Assembly (NCBI RefSeq): GCF_000003815.2
Contig: NC_049989.1
Span: 20,136,168-20,200,167, forward strand
Length of the DNA: 64,000 nt
Direction of reading: 5' to 3'
Source: Branchiostoma floridae
Lineage: Eukaryota; Chordata; Leptocardii; Amphioxiformes; Branchiostomatidae
Below, piece by piece: positions 22,401 to 31,338 of this stretch (its first letter is position 1; each line of letters begins with the position of its first letter). The position numbers and the translations under genes were made by a program. Below the pieces are notes generated by a model. The model did not search any database, was not told where the DNA came from, and worked only from the letters and a program-made list of their open reading frames with translations.

Positions 22401-23316
22401 CGGGAGCGCGTTGGTCTCAGGCCCGAGAGGTCCGGGGTTCAAATCCGCTTGCCGTGTCACCGATCTTGTGCCCTTGGGAAAGGCACTTTACACGACTTTC
22501 CTCACCTAACTCAGGTGTAAATGAGTACATAGCTGCGGCTAGTGGCAGTGACAGGCCTTTGTGGTGGTGACAGGCCATAGGGGCATGTTCGGGCATGACG
22601 CACCCGCCATGACACATGAGTCAGGGGTAGGAGGAACCCCTTGCATCCTTGGTCGGAAGTCCTCCTAGGAGACGGAAACTCCAAACAACAAACCTGCATC
22701 TGCTGGGGCCGTCTTACATGTTGCATACAGTTGCCCCTGTAGGACTAGTGCGCCAGTGGACGAGAGGGTGGAGAAGGAAGTGCACACCCCTCCTTCACCT
22801 TAAAAACCCAAGTGCAGGCTAGGCAGACGGGTCGCCTTAAACCCATCCGCCTACCAATTGTCTTCCGAGACAGACGGATGCCAACATATTGTACACCCTT
22901 ACACCTACTTGGCTAAAAGCCTGGGTGATGCCCATCAAGCTTCTTAAGGCAAATCAAAACTTACATTTGTTATCATCATTCTAAGATTTCGTCCTTCTAT
23001 TTTGGCTGGGTTAGTTAGCCTTGAATACATATTTCTTAACGAAGGTATCACCTCTTAGTATACGTAAGTTCATGAAAGGAAACGTTAATGCCTTCTACTA
23101 GTACTAGTGCTATATCTAAACCTTTGATCTACCGTAAAACTAAGGTAAGACAATTATTTAAACTTAGTTCAACTTTACCTGAGAAACCCGCTGTGTAACT
23201 AGTCTTCTGAGGATGCTCTGGTTTCTTCTCAGGTACTGCTGCCTGATGTAAAGTCCGGACAGAACTTTCCACAGTCTACCAGCGTTTCGGGTGATCAACA
23301 AATGTTGTAAAACCAT
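13482..23316 (-). CDS. Inosine-uridine preferring nucleoside hydrolase with alternative exon pair and N-terminal leader exon
   Basis: Hydrolyses the N-glycosidic bond of ribonucleosides (family role). Exons: 23316-23179 (leader), 20632-20504, 19934-19842, 19494-19320, 18254-18138, then either 16224-16079 (A) or 15132-14990 (B), then 13814-13482. Internal initiation at the ATG at 20611 gives 322 (B) or 323 (A) residues, the usual family length; the leader exon would give 375 or 376. The N-terminal DVDCGCDDA motif is the Ca2+/ribose-binding D-x-D-x-x-x-D-D signature, with Pro replaced by Cys. [12 protein letters not shown] and the MGGN stretch, then EFNF in both alternative exons, are further family motifs. 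All junctions keep frame. An N gap (20644-20743) adjoins the exon 2 acceptor, so the polypyrimidine tract there cannot be judged. Confidence 0.9.
13893..14171. mobile_element. MITE with TTAGCCTGGGTACC ends
   Basis: Begins TTAGCCTGGGTACC and ends GGTACCCAGGCTAA, an exact inverted pair, in the last intron of the nucleoside hydrolase gene. Confidence 0.75.
14265..14620. mobile_element. MITE family copy 1 (CTCACGCGGCGGCCATG type)
   Basis: Shares the interior (TCAATGAGGCAAACAAAAGA, AACCAATGATAGCATGG, ACCAATAAGAGA.TGGCTGCATG) with 20905-21287, but its terminal repeats are more decayed. Confidence 0.6.
14715..14868. mobile_element. Hairpin MITE, GTCGACCTTGTT type
   Basis: GTCGACCTTGTTCACAGAA and the 3' TTCTGTAAACAAGGTCGAC pair, as do the inner CCCTTTCTAT / ATAGAAAGGG blocks. 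Confidence 0.7.
14990..15132 (-). CDS. Nucleoside hydrolase alternative exon B (143 nt)
   Basis: Acceptor TCCTGCAG with a pyrimidine tract and donor TAT/GTAAGT. Joined to the preceding exon it reads [17 protein letters not shown] and ends in [14 protein letters not shown], then continues [11 protein letters not shown] in the last exon. It is homologous to exon A. Its length is 2 modulo 3, starting in phase 1 and ending in phase 0. Confidence 0.85.
15237..15550 (-). mobile_element. tRNA-derived SINE between the alternative exons
   Basis: On the minus strand a tRNA-like head (GGGACCGCATAGCGCAGAGG, A-box-like; GGTCTCGGGTTTGAATTC, B-box-like) is followed by a body with CTTGTGCCCTTGGGAAAGGC and ending near the conserved CGTTAAAGAACCCACAC. 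The same body occurs near 22455, 21370 and 63140. Confidence 0.75.
16079..16224 (-). CDS. Nucleoside hydrolase alternative exon A (146 nt)
   Basis: Reads [17 protein letters not shown] through [16 protein letters not shown], then DEWDKIM. It matches exon B at 17 of the first 27 residues, including the EFNF and EAA motifs. The donor is TGG/GTATGT; the acceptor AATAAG is preceded by a good pyrimidine tract. A CAG four bases downstream would break the frame, so use of the AAG is required for a functional product. Confidence 0.75.
16288..16990. mobile_element. Outer MITE, CAGGGTTGGACA ends, hosting another MITE
   Basis: Starts CAGGGTTGGACATTAGT at about 16289 and ends AGTTGTCCAACCCTG at about 16985, with ATGTG repeated outside both ends. 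It is interrupted by the element at 16331-16680. Confidence 0.65.
16323..16688. mobile_element. hAT-type MITE nested in the outer element
   Basis: The body 16331-16680 begins CAGGGCTCGAAAT and ends ATTTCGAGCC, with an exact 8-bp direct repeat TGGGCAAG on both sides (16323-16330, 16681-16688). Internal GGTGCACCCAA motifs are repeated in both orientations. An 8-bp target duplication with a CAGGG terminus is typical of hAT elements. Confidence 0.75.
17125..17420 (-). mobile_element. Probable LINE 3' end
   Basis: On the minus strand the segment ends CAATAAAGGTCTTCTTCTAG, a non-LTR retrotransposon style 3' terminus with a polyadenylation signal. No reverse transcriptase motif is preserved. Confidence 0.35.
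18415..18912 (+). mobile_element. Non-LTR retrotransposon 3' fragment
   Basis: A reading frame at 18423-18722 ends with [19 protein letters not shown] and [15 protein letters not shown], the W-N-x-L-P-like tail with following FK..L common at the C-terminus of LINE reverse transcriptases. It is followed by a 3' region ending in repeated AAATG units before the assembly gap. 5' truncated and inactive. Confidence 0.65.
18932..19091. other. Assembly gap (160 N)
   Basis: Run of N in an intron of the nucleoside hydrolase gene. Confidence 1.
20644..20743. other. Assembly gap (100 N)
   Basis: Run of N directly upstream (in transcript sense) of the acceptor of nucleoside hydrolase exon 2. Confidence 1.
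20905..21287. mobile_element. MITE family copy 2 (CTCACGCGGCGGCCATG type)
   Basis: Ends TACACTTTTCTCACGCGG and CCGCGTGAGAAAGGTGTA are inverted repeats, continuing into GCGGCCATGAT / ATCATGGCCGC. The interior matches the copy at 14265-14620. Confidence 0.75.
21330..21610 (-). mobile_element. Diverged tRNA-derived SINE
   Basis: Minus strand carries GGTCCTGGGTTCAAATTG (B-box-like) and body sequence similar to the SINE at 15237-15550, more decayed. Confidence 0.55.
22049..22931. mobile_element. hAT-type non-autonomous element inserted in a SINE
   Basis: The body 22057-22923 starts CAGGCTTTTAGC and ends GCTAAAAGCCTG, flanked by the exact 8-bp duplication GGTGATGC (22049-22056, 22924-22931). It contains a further SINE at about 22374-22735. 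Confidence 0.8.
22374..22735 (+). mobile_element. tRNA-derived SINE nested inside the hAT-type element
   Basis: Carries a tRNA-like head (TGGGACCGCGTGGCACGATC; GGTCCGGGGTTCAAATCC) and the shared body GATCTTGTGCCCTTGGGAAA. Innermost layer of a three-level nest. Confidence 0.75.
23179..23316 (-). CDS. Upstream leader exon of nucleoside hydrolase (46 codons)
   Basis: ATG at 23316 is directly preceded by an in-frame TAA. The 46 codons ([19 protein letters not shown]...) contain eight Arg, one Lys and no Asp or Glu, then a CAG/GTAAAG donor in phase 0. The acceptor TTGTTGTAG before 20632 continues in frame as [12 protein letters not shown]. This composition fits a mitochondrial targeting peptide. 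The 2.5-kb intron includes an assembly gap, so the join is inferred. Confidence 0.6.
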
Positions 23317-23354
23317 TTACAACAAAAATCGCGTATTCCCGATCACTTTTTTCT

Positions 23355-23373
23355 TCACACGTCGGCCATCTTG
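23355..23373 (-). promoter_or_regulatory. YY1-like motif and 4-codon uORF upstream of the leader
   Basis: The minus strand reads CAAGATGGCCGAC, close to the YY1 CAAGATGGCGGC core often found at transcription starts. Its ATG opens a uORF, Met-Ala-Asp-Val-stop (23369-23355), 38 bases before the leader ATG. If transcription starts above it, the uORF could favour internal initiation at the short-form ATG. Confidence 0.4.
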
Positions 23374-23399
23374 AAGTTGGACCAAACTATTCATATGAA

Positions 23400-26300
23400 G
23401 GGAGCACTTTGTATTATAATATATCTCAAAAGGTTATCTCGTATCTCTTAATAATGATATAGTTTTATCTTTGAATATTAGTTTTAGGTGCCTGTATACA
23501 GAATCAGCTCTCAAATACTGTAAAAAAATATTTTGAAAGGAAACCTCTTCCCCCCTTTGAGCAAGTATAACATTCCTATTCTGCGCGGGAATTTTAAAGT
23601 AATATACTCTCAGTTCAGTTCAGATCATCCTCTTTTGGGAGGTGACACCAGTGTCTCTGTCAGATATTAAAGACGTGCCATCATTGGCTCTATTTGCGGT
23701 GTTGACCAATCTTGATGCCCTGACTATGAAAAATTTCTATATCGAAATCTCACTTTTGGGTTAATCTTTGAATACTCGCCGCGGCCCAATCGGGCAGCTG
23801 TGAATGGCTTGCCCAATGGGCCCTGGACAATCGGGCTGGTGGATCTGGACTTGTCCACCCCTGCACGTGTACTACTTAACTATACTTGTGTACATATCAT
23901 GACCAACCGCAGCATGATGGGTAACGTTAAGGGTACGATTACTCGCAGACGATTCTGTGGGCACAACTTCATATGAACGGAGCTGCCTATTCACTACCTT
24001 ATCAAAATACAGTATTCTCCTGTGCAGTTCCTGCATTTTCTTTAAATTTACCATAGTCTGCCTACCTCTCAAAATGCAGGAAATAGCATGTTAGGGTCAA
24101 GATTTCAAATTTTCCCGGGAGCATGCCCCCGGACCCGGCCTAATAACGATGGGCGAGAGGAGGGGAGGGGGGGTTGTGTACTGACAACGATTTACGGTAA
24201 ATTCGGGATGGCTGTCTACGCTTTACGTTAAATTCACGAAGGCTACCAACGCTTTACGCTTCGTCCCACTACGAATTACGTACTAATAAAATAGCTTCCC
24301 TGCGAATTAGGGGAAATTAAAAAGGCTTGCCCACGCCTTACAGAAGAGAGCACCCAAACCCTCCTTGAGTTTGTCACGGCTTCGGCGTTCCATGTGCTGA
24401 AAATTTTGTCAGCAAATGTTCGCCACCCATACGAAATTTGCTGCGGCCGCCTCTGTGACTTGATTCAGGATTCTAGTATTGCTTAAAGCTTCCAATCAAA
24501 ATAAAACTAAATAAACTAAGTTGTGGTACATCTAATAATGAAGCACTTCAAATGTCGCGGTAAAGCCCCGTTTACAAATCAAGAATTCAGCTCGGCGACT
24601 TGTCAGCGAGCTCCAAATGGGCATTTTCGTCCGGAGTATGACTGGCGTTTGGGCGATTACGCGGGATTCGGACGATTTTTAGCAGCTCGGCCGGCGTTTG
24701 CAGGGCACTTGCAGCTGCGCTTAATTTCAGCGAGGCGTCGGCGGCGAGTGTTGAGCTCGGAGAGCTCGTCAATGGGTTGCCTGTAGCTCGACCGGAGCTT
24801 GGCCGAGCAATGACCAAGACTTGACCAATACTCGGACGGCAATCCGACGGTTTTAAAATCTTTTTTTCCGGTCGGAGCTTGCCCGAACTCTTCGGTCTCG
24901 CGCCAGCCTCGCTCGGGTTTCCTACAATAACCGGACGATATTCCGTCCGACATTGACAAGTTGGGTGCGCTTCGGGCGGGCGTCGTGCTGCTGTCGGTGG
25001 GAGCTTGGAAGGGCTCCGGTAGAATTTTTACTGTCACCTAATCAATTTCACACCATGGGGCAAGCAAATTTTGCATCAATTTTTGAGATTAATATTCTTG
25101 CACCAAGAATACTTTTCTTACATCAAGGGCAAAAATTCTTGTATTTCTTAAGAGTTATGAAAAAGAAAGCATTTCTAGAATTTTTATCTTGCATCATAAT
25201 AAAAAACAAGAAGATTTTGCTTAAAGTTCCAGAAAATTCTTAGGTGTGAGAAACATTTTCTTCACCAAAGAAGAATAAGAAAAATTTTTTGGTAGTTTCT
25301 TGTTTTGCTTGTTTTGCTTAGAATTTTATTCTACATTTTCTTCCTGTACGAATATTTTCCTTCATATAAGAATTGTCCATGGGGTAAGCAAAAACAAGCA
25401 AAAATCATTTTTGGTAGTGTTGTGCTGCTGTGCCGAAACGGTACACATTCGACAGTAACCTCTGGCAAACTACATTTCAGGGACATCCATTAGAGCCGGC
25501 TTTTAAAAGAAAATAACTCAAAATACTTCAATGTCCCCTTGATAGCACCAATTATGATACCTTACAACAATTGCCATTTGCTGGCAGTTTCCCTCTCACT
25601 CCTCAGATTTCACCCACGCCACCTGTCAATCAAAGACTACCTGATATGAAAGCGGGAGAAACTCAGTAAGTTTCATGTACTACAAAATAGCTGTTGTGTT
25701 GGGTTATCAAATGTTATGTTGTCATGGCAACAGTATAGACCAATCAAATCAAACAAAAACACCAGAAACACATCGACATTTACAATACCGTTGGCAAAGA
25801 CAGAATGAAATCATTAGCATTTTGCAGTAAATTCACTTAGCTTCCCAGAGGATACGAAAACTTCTAAGTCTAAGTGAGTTCTGCCCATGGATGTAGTGCT
25901 GCTGTGCCGTAACGTTTTCGATACAGCAACACGATGTTTTCGACAGTAACCTCTGGCAAACTGCATTTCAGGGACATCCATCAGAGGTAAGCATTCTCTT
26001 ATTAAGTATAAGTGAGTTCTGCCCATGGATGTAGTGCTGTTGTGCCGTAACGTTTTCGATACAGCAACACGATGTTTTCGACAGTAACCTCTGGCAAACT
26101 GCATTTCAGGGACATCCATCAGAGGTAAGCATTCTCTTATTAAGTATAAGTGAGTTCTGCCCATGGATGTAGTGCTGTTGTGCCGTAACGTTTTCGATAC
26201 ACCAACAAGATGTTTTCGACAGTAACCTTTGGGAAACTACATTTCAGGGACATCCATTAGAGCCGGCTTTTAAAAGAAAATAACTCAAAATACTTCAATG

Positions 26301-27598
26301 TCCCCTTGATAGCACCAATTATGATACCTTACAGCAATTGCCATTTGCTGGCAGTTCCCATCTCACTCCTCAGATTTCACCCACGCCGCCTGTCAATCAA
26401 AGACTACCTGCTATGAAAGAGGGAGAAACTTGATTATAAGTTTCATGTACAATACTCTTGGCAAAGATAGAAAGAAATCATTAGCATTTTGCAGTAAATT
26501 CATTTAGTTTCCCAGAGGATACAAAAACTTCTAAGTCTAAATGAGTTTTGCCCATGGATGTAGTGCTGTTGTGCCGTAACGTTACGTTATCGATACACCA
26601 ACAAGATGTGTTCGACAGTTACCTCTGGCAAAAACAAGCAAAAATCATTTTTGGTAGTGTTGTGCTGCTGTGCCGTAACGGTACACGTTCGACAGTAACC
26701 TCTGGCAAACTACATTTCAGGGACATCCATTAGAGCCGGCTTTTAAAAGAAAATAACTCAAAATACTTCAATGTCCCCTTGATAGCACCAATTATGATAC
26801 CTTACAACAATTGCCATTTGCTGGCAGTTTCCCTCTCACTCCTCAGATTTCACCCACGCCACCTGTCAATCAAAGACTACCTGATATGAAAGCGGGAGAA
26901 ACTCAATTATAAGTTTCATGTACTACAAAATAGCTGTTGAGTTATGCTATGCATGCAACAAACGCGGTAGAAAACCTGTCACATATATACGTATACACCT
27001 GCATCGACCGCATGTCAGAAACCGGGCACTCCTGCCCACTAACAAGGTAATATTATGGAGCGCCTCCCGCTTCCGCTTTGACTGAAATTATATCACCCTT
27101 ACCGCAACTATATACGTCCCCTCCTCAGATGACTGTACCCAATAGATGTAGCCTTCCACAAAGAATGCAAAGCATTTTTCTGTCGCCCGTTCTGAGAAGA
27201 TTTTAAGGCCCCACAAGGGGCGGGGCTTTTGGTGTTCGGCTGGAAGGGTCCATTAAGTTTTTTCTAAAGTTATTGTTAACGTTGGTATCCACTCATCATG
27301 TTAGAAGTATTGAAACATTTTCATGTCATGCAAAATTGCACAGACGTCAATATATATTTAGAAACTGAGCATGCTTTGTTACCCATGGTAACAGCCCACG
27401 TAAGTCTCACTGAGCAATAGCAAGCAAGCTCTATTGTGACGCTCTGCGCTCTCACACAGAATCAAACTCATCACGATCAGGTACAGCCGCGTCGTCGCTC
27501 CTGCCGTCTAGTCCCGCCACAAACTGCACCAGAGTCGTCCACAAGTCAGGAATCTCACAACCGGCCACCGCCCGTAGACGACCAGAATCAGCTCCACC
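23400..27598. other. Intergenic region upstream of the GPCR
   Basis: No gene recognised. About 24.5-25.0 kb is GC-richer with apparent reading frames on both strands that lack any family motif. About 25.4-26.93 kb is a complex repeat block. No promoter signal could be assigned to the GPCR. Confidence 0.65.
25409..26930. repeat. Complex tandem/dispersed repeat block upstream of the GPCR
   Basis: A 138-bp unit begins near 25871, 26009 and 26147 (AAGTGAGTTCTGCCCATGGA ... TTTCAGGGACATCCATCAGA). A larger segment from GTTGTGCTGCTGTGCC through TTAGAGCCGGCTTTTAAAAG to CAAAGACTACCTG occurs at about 25409-25670, 26230-26420 and 26655-26930. Copies differ by few bases, so the expansion is fairly recent. 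A repetitive frame on the minus strand across it is a by-product. Confidence 0.85.
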
Positions 27599-28822
27599 AT
27601 GTTCAACAACAGCTCCGACCCGTGGATGCTCGCTGAGCAGACAACTGCTCCTGAGTTTGCAAACATATTGTCCTGCTACAAGTGGCATCTGCAGAACAAT
27701 ACCGCATCCATCGCACAAGCCAACGAAGCCTGCTCCATGCACGAGGAACTTGTGACATTGGGAACAGGGACTGCCGTTATCTTTTACCTGATAGGACTTC
27801 TGAAAATCATCAGTAATGCTGTTGTGATCTTAGGAATCGTCGGTACAAAAGAACTCCGTAAACCAATCTACTTCTACTTGGCAAATCTGGCAATGGCAGA
27901 TGTCTTCGCAGGTATTGGATATCTGTATCACACAGTAGGCCAGCCTGGACACTATCTGTATGATTTCAATTTGATGTACTATAACTTCATTGTATTTAGT
28001 CAGCTGATGTCAGCATCGGCCCTATCTCTGTTGTCTGTAAATAGCTATGTTGGTGTTAAGTATCCCATATACTTCTACACCCATGCTCACAGTGCCAAAC
28101 TGCGTGCAGTTGTAGCTATGACTGTATCATGGATTGTTCTCTCCTTGCTTGCCTTCTCACCCAGTATGGGCTGGAATTGTCTCCATATGCATGCCCTGAC
28201 CACGGGTAACTGCGATTATTACTATCCCAAGGCCTTTGTCATCTTGTGTGGATGCATTCTGATCTTGCTGTGCATAGTCATATTGTTCACAAATATAAGT
28301 GTGTATGTAGCGATCAGACAACGAGAAAAGAGAAGGCTTGAACAGGCAGGGGTCCCCCCGGGGGCACCAGGAGAAAATGGTCCAGGACCTGTACAAAACA
28401 TGGAGGGGGGTGTTCAGCCAAACAATGCTGCACAAGAGGAGGCACAGAGGAAATATGAAGCTAGGGTACACAAGTCAAAGACTGTAATGATTCATGTAAT
28501 AGTGTCGTTTGTCTTCTGGTGGCTCCCCCTCCTGTTTTTGGCAGTGTGTAGGACTCGATGCGAAATTGGTCCGTTGATATTGTCATCTTTTTCTCTGAAC
28601 TCACTCATTAATCCCATGGCAACCCTCGTCCGCACAGAGGAGCTAAGAAATGCGATCTGGCAAAAACTGACAGGCATCCATCAGACACTTGTCACCGTGA
28701 TACGAGGAAACCGTGTGGACCCACAGGGAGACCAAGCTGGAACAAGAGATGCCCCAAACCTACAGGAAGGCCCTGCACATGGAGAGGGACAAAACGTACC
28801 GAGTCTCGTTCCAGTTGACTAG
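27599..28822 (+). CDS. Class A GPCR, S1P/LPA/cannabinoid-like, single exon, DRY motif replaced by NSY
   Basis: A 407-residue receptor in one exon; the start ATG sits in CTCCACCATG. Two N-glycosylation sites (NNSS, QNNT) precede TM1. Seen: N73 (1.50), LAMAD with D101 (2.50), W178 (4.50), the SMGWNC...C second-loop pair (C194, C205) with no TM3 cysteine, a third-loop CRTRC pair, P310 (6.50) in FWWLP, and N338-P339 in TM7. The GWNC loop and missing TM3 cysteine are hallmarks of the S1P/LPA/cannabinoid/GPR3 group. Unusually, the DRY position is N148-S149-Y150, so Arg3.50 is absent, and the NPxxY tyrosine is Thr342. Loop 3 is long and Gly/Pro/Asn-rich. The ligand is unknown, and canonical G-protein coupling is doubtful. 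An AATAAA lies at 29029, about 207 bases after the stop. Confidence 0.9.
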   Translation: MFNNSSDPWMLAEQTTAPEFANILSCYKWHLQNNTASIAQANEACSMHEELVTLGTGTAVIFYLIGLLKIISNAVVILGIVGTKELRKPIYFYLANLAMADVFAGIGYLYHTVGQPGHYLYDFNLMYYNFIVFSQLMSASALSLLSVNSYVGVKYPIYFYTHAHSAKLRAVVAMTVSWIVLSLLAFSPSMGWNCLHMHALTTGNCDYYYPKAFVILCGCILILLCIVILFTNISVYVAIRQREKRRLEQAGVPPGAPGENGPGPVQNMEGGVQPNNAAQEEAQRKYEARVHKSKTVMIHVIVSFVFWWLPLLFLAVCRTRCEIGPLILSSFSLNSLINPMATLVRTEELRNAIWQKLTGIHQTLVTVIRGNRVDPQGDQAGTRDAPNLQEGPAHGEGQNVPSLVPVD

Positions 28823-31338
28823 CCTCAACGATCCAGTGGGAAACGGGAACTGTCAAACCCATAGTTACCAAGGTATTCCAAGCTCCGAAAGAACTCCAAG
28901 GGGCAGGATAGGAATTCTACCAACATTGTGGAGAATGGCAAAATGGTACACATGTACAACAAACACCATGGGTATGGCGAACATGGCAAGTACAGTTTGA
29001 AATGTCATTATTGTAGTGTGATGACAAAAATAAAAAATGAGATCATCTTGCCCTCTTAGCAGCACTGTGAGTAACCCTGTAATACACAAACATACGTGTA
29101 ATTGGTGCACTGGAAGATCATGAATCACTGCATCCAATTGTGTCAGATATAAATTGCATAGTCTGTGTGATGAATATTTTGTTTTGCTTTTCATAGTGTA
29201 CTAGAAGATGATGTGAAGATGTTTGTGAGGCATTAAAGATATTTGAAATTGTAATCTGAAAAAGCTCCTTGTCTTCCTTGTTATCATAGTTCTGATCAAA
29301 GTGAATTGAAGGTTTGATTACTACTTATCTGTGGACATTGATTTGGCACAGCCTGTAACCATTCTCAGTGTCAGGCTGCTATGTTTTACCACGACCATTT
29401 TTGTTCAAACACCTGGCCTTTTATTGCGACTTAAATAGCCGAGTGGGGCCCAAACGGACCCCATGATATTTTGTTCAGTAAAATTTCCTTTCAATCTTTA
29501 TCGGTGATCATTAGACATGAATTGCTTCGTCAATGTAAGAGGAATATTTGACGTGTTAATGTATATAATTCCTGTTATCATGATTTACACAAAAGATAAA
29601 CGTTTTGTACAAACCCTATTCAGATCAGGAGGGGAGGTTTTGAGGCACGCACCAAAATTCTTTTAGCATAACTGAATTTATAATTCGACAAAGTACATCA
29701 TTCTTTAACCATTTAGTGGCCATACCATAAGTAATTAAGGGGTGAGTGTCAAAAGTTTGATTTAAAAGCTGCACATTTGACTAGGGTCCATGTATACCCC
29801 AGTAGGACTCAACACAGGCGTTCCTCTATTATATGTCCACAGTAGTGTGTCAATCTCTATAAAAACTTAGAGGAGCTTGCAGCAGATACTTACTAACAAA
29901 GTCACGGACGGAATTTTCAAATCAAAAGTGTTCATATGTCACTTCAAATTGTATAGCTGGGGTCCCCACTCGGATGTTTGATGGTTTAGAAAACAGTATA
30001 TCCTCTTACTGTAATTATCTATAGGACAACGCCTTTGTGCCATGGTGAAACGTTGGCTTCCTAGTTTTTCCCACCTTTATTGCACCGATGTACCTGCTCT
30101 GACAGCGCACAGACACAACGCATGCAAAACCCTGTTTCAGGGACAGACCATCATATTCATGCGCGGTGTGGAATTCTAACTAATAATTGTTAGTGTTCCT
30201 TGAAGAATAAAATAGTATTGCTGTTGCTACGTTAACAGCATCAACAGGTATCCAACGATACTCTGTATACGTACTCCGTCTTATTGAATAATTCCATTCA
30301 TACTTGCTACCTGCATGCGCCATCAAGACTGGCATTTCGGGGATATTTCTATGGAGAGACAGAAAAGCCAGCAGCACGCCATCTCTCAGCAGGACTGTGA
30401 TAACCCTGAGTGTGTGTGTAGTGAAAGCGTCGTTGATTGGTGAATTGGTTTCAAAGACGTCATGTTGCCATGGCAACAACACTAGCTAAAATCAAACCAA
30501 ATCGAGCCATCAGCAAATTATACATGTACTTTATTTGAGGAACGTTAAATTATACAAGGAATACAATCATGGTGTAGTTAGAGAGGATTTGATCTTCCGA
30601 CATAAAAGAAACAGCCCCAGGATCGCATATGCCTCTTCACGTGTTGTAGCTATATCCTGGGTTCTCTAAAACCATATGTTGTAGCTTTATCCTGCATTTT
30701 GTATATTATTGGAATTCAATAAAATATACAAATTTTGTCTCCTCACAATATCAGACATGTTTGCCAATTGATATCATTAAGTCTACGGTGTGTACATGAT
30801 CGATGTATTAAAGTCTACAGTGTGTAAATAATGAAGCATAGCATTAGTGACAGAAGATTTCTTACGTATTTCCCTTTTCCATCAATAGTTACATCAGGTT
30901 TGTAAATCACTGGGTACTAACTTCTATCGCCGCCGCCCGGACAAGACAAAAGACCATAAAAGCTTGGTCACATTTGGTACCGCATCCTTCTCACTTCCGC
31001 GACACCTCAGAATTGCAGTAAAACTCAGAATCGGTCAGTGTCACCACGAGAAAGGTAAAGAAAAACTACTATCGAAAAATTTAAACGTAACTTACATAGG
31101 GTGCGTTCACCCATTAGGCTAAGGTCACATTTCCACAAAGGGGCCCGGCCGGGCAACTTTCGGGAACAATAAGTATGATATAAAATACAACAAAAGCACG
31201 AAACGGACCGAAAATAATTCAGCAGCATGCATTTTGCATATTTATTGGCATAAACTTAAATTTTTCGTTTCCGCAAACAGCCCGGCCGGGCCCCGGGTAG
31301 GAAATGTGACCTAGGCCTAAGTTGTGTTCACCCAGAGT
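28823..31338. other. GPCR 3' region and intergenic sequence
   Basis: Contains the candidate GPCR polyadenylation signal (29029-29034), a fragment resembling the end of the TTAA element (near 29622) and a MITE at 31114-31320. No gene seen. Confidence 0.65.
31114..31320. mobile_element. MITE with GC-rich arms in the 3' flank of the monooxygenase A gene
   Basis: TTAGGCTAAGGTCACATTTCC pairs with GGAAATGTGACCTAGGCCTAA, and the inner GGCCCGGCCGGGC blocks also pair. It lies 19 bases past the stop codon of monooxygenase A; its interior carries AATAAA on the minus strand (31246-31241). Confidence 0.7.

Larger units (their letters stand above)
21945..22960 (+). mobile_element. tRNA-derived SINE split by a hAT-type element
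   Basis: The head (TTGTAATTGGTAGAGTGATC, then GAGGTCCCGGGTTCGATAC) and body up to GTGGGGTGATGC are interrupted at 22056; the sequence resumes after the insertion at 22924. Confidence 0.65.

Noticed and set aside
24657-25037. 126-codon open frame on the minus strand
   Set aside because: GC-rich intergenic stretch open on both strands, no family motif, no splice partner.
25814-26164. 116-codon repetitive open frame on the minus strand
   Set aside because: Lies wholly in the 138-bp repeat array; the protein repeat just reflects the DNA repeat.
28157-28471. 104-codon antisense frame in the GPCR
   Set aside because: Shadow of the conserved receptor frame.
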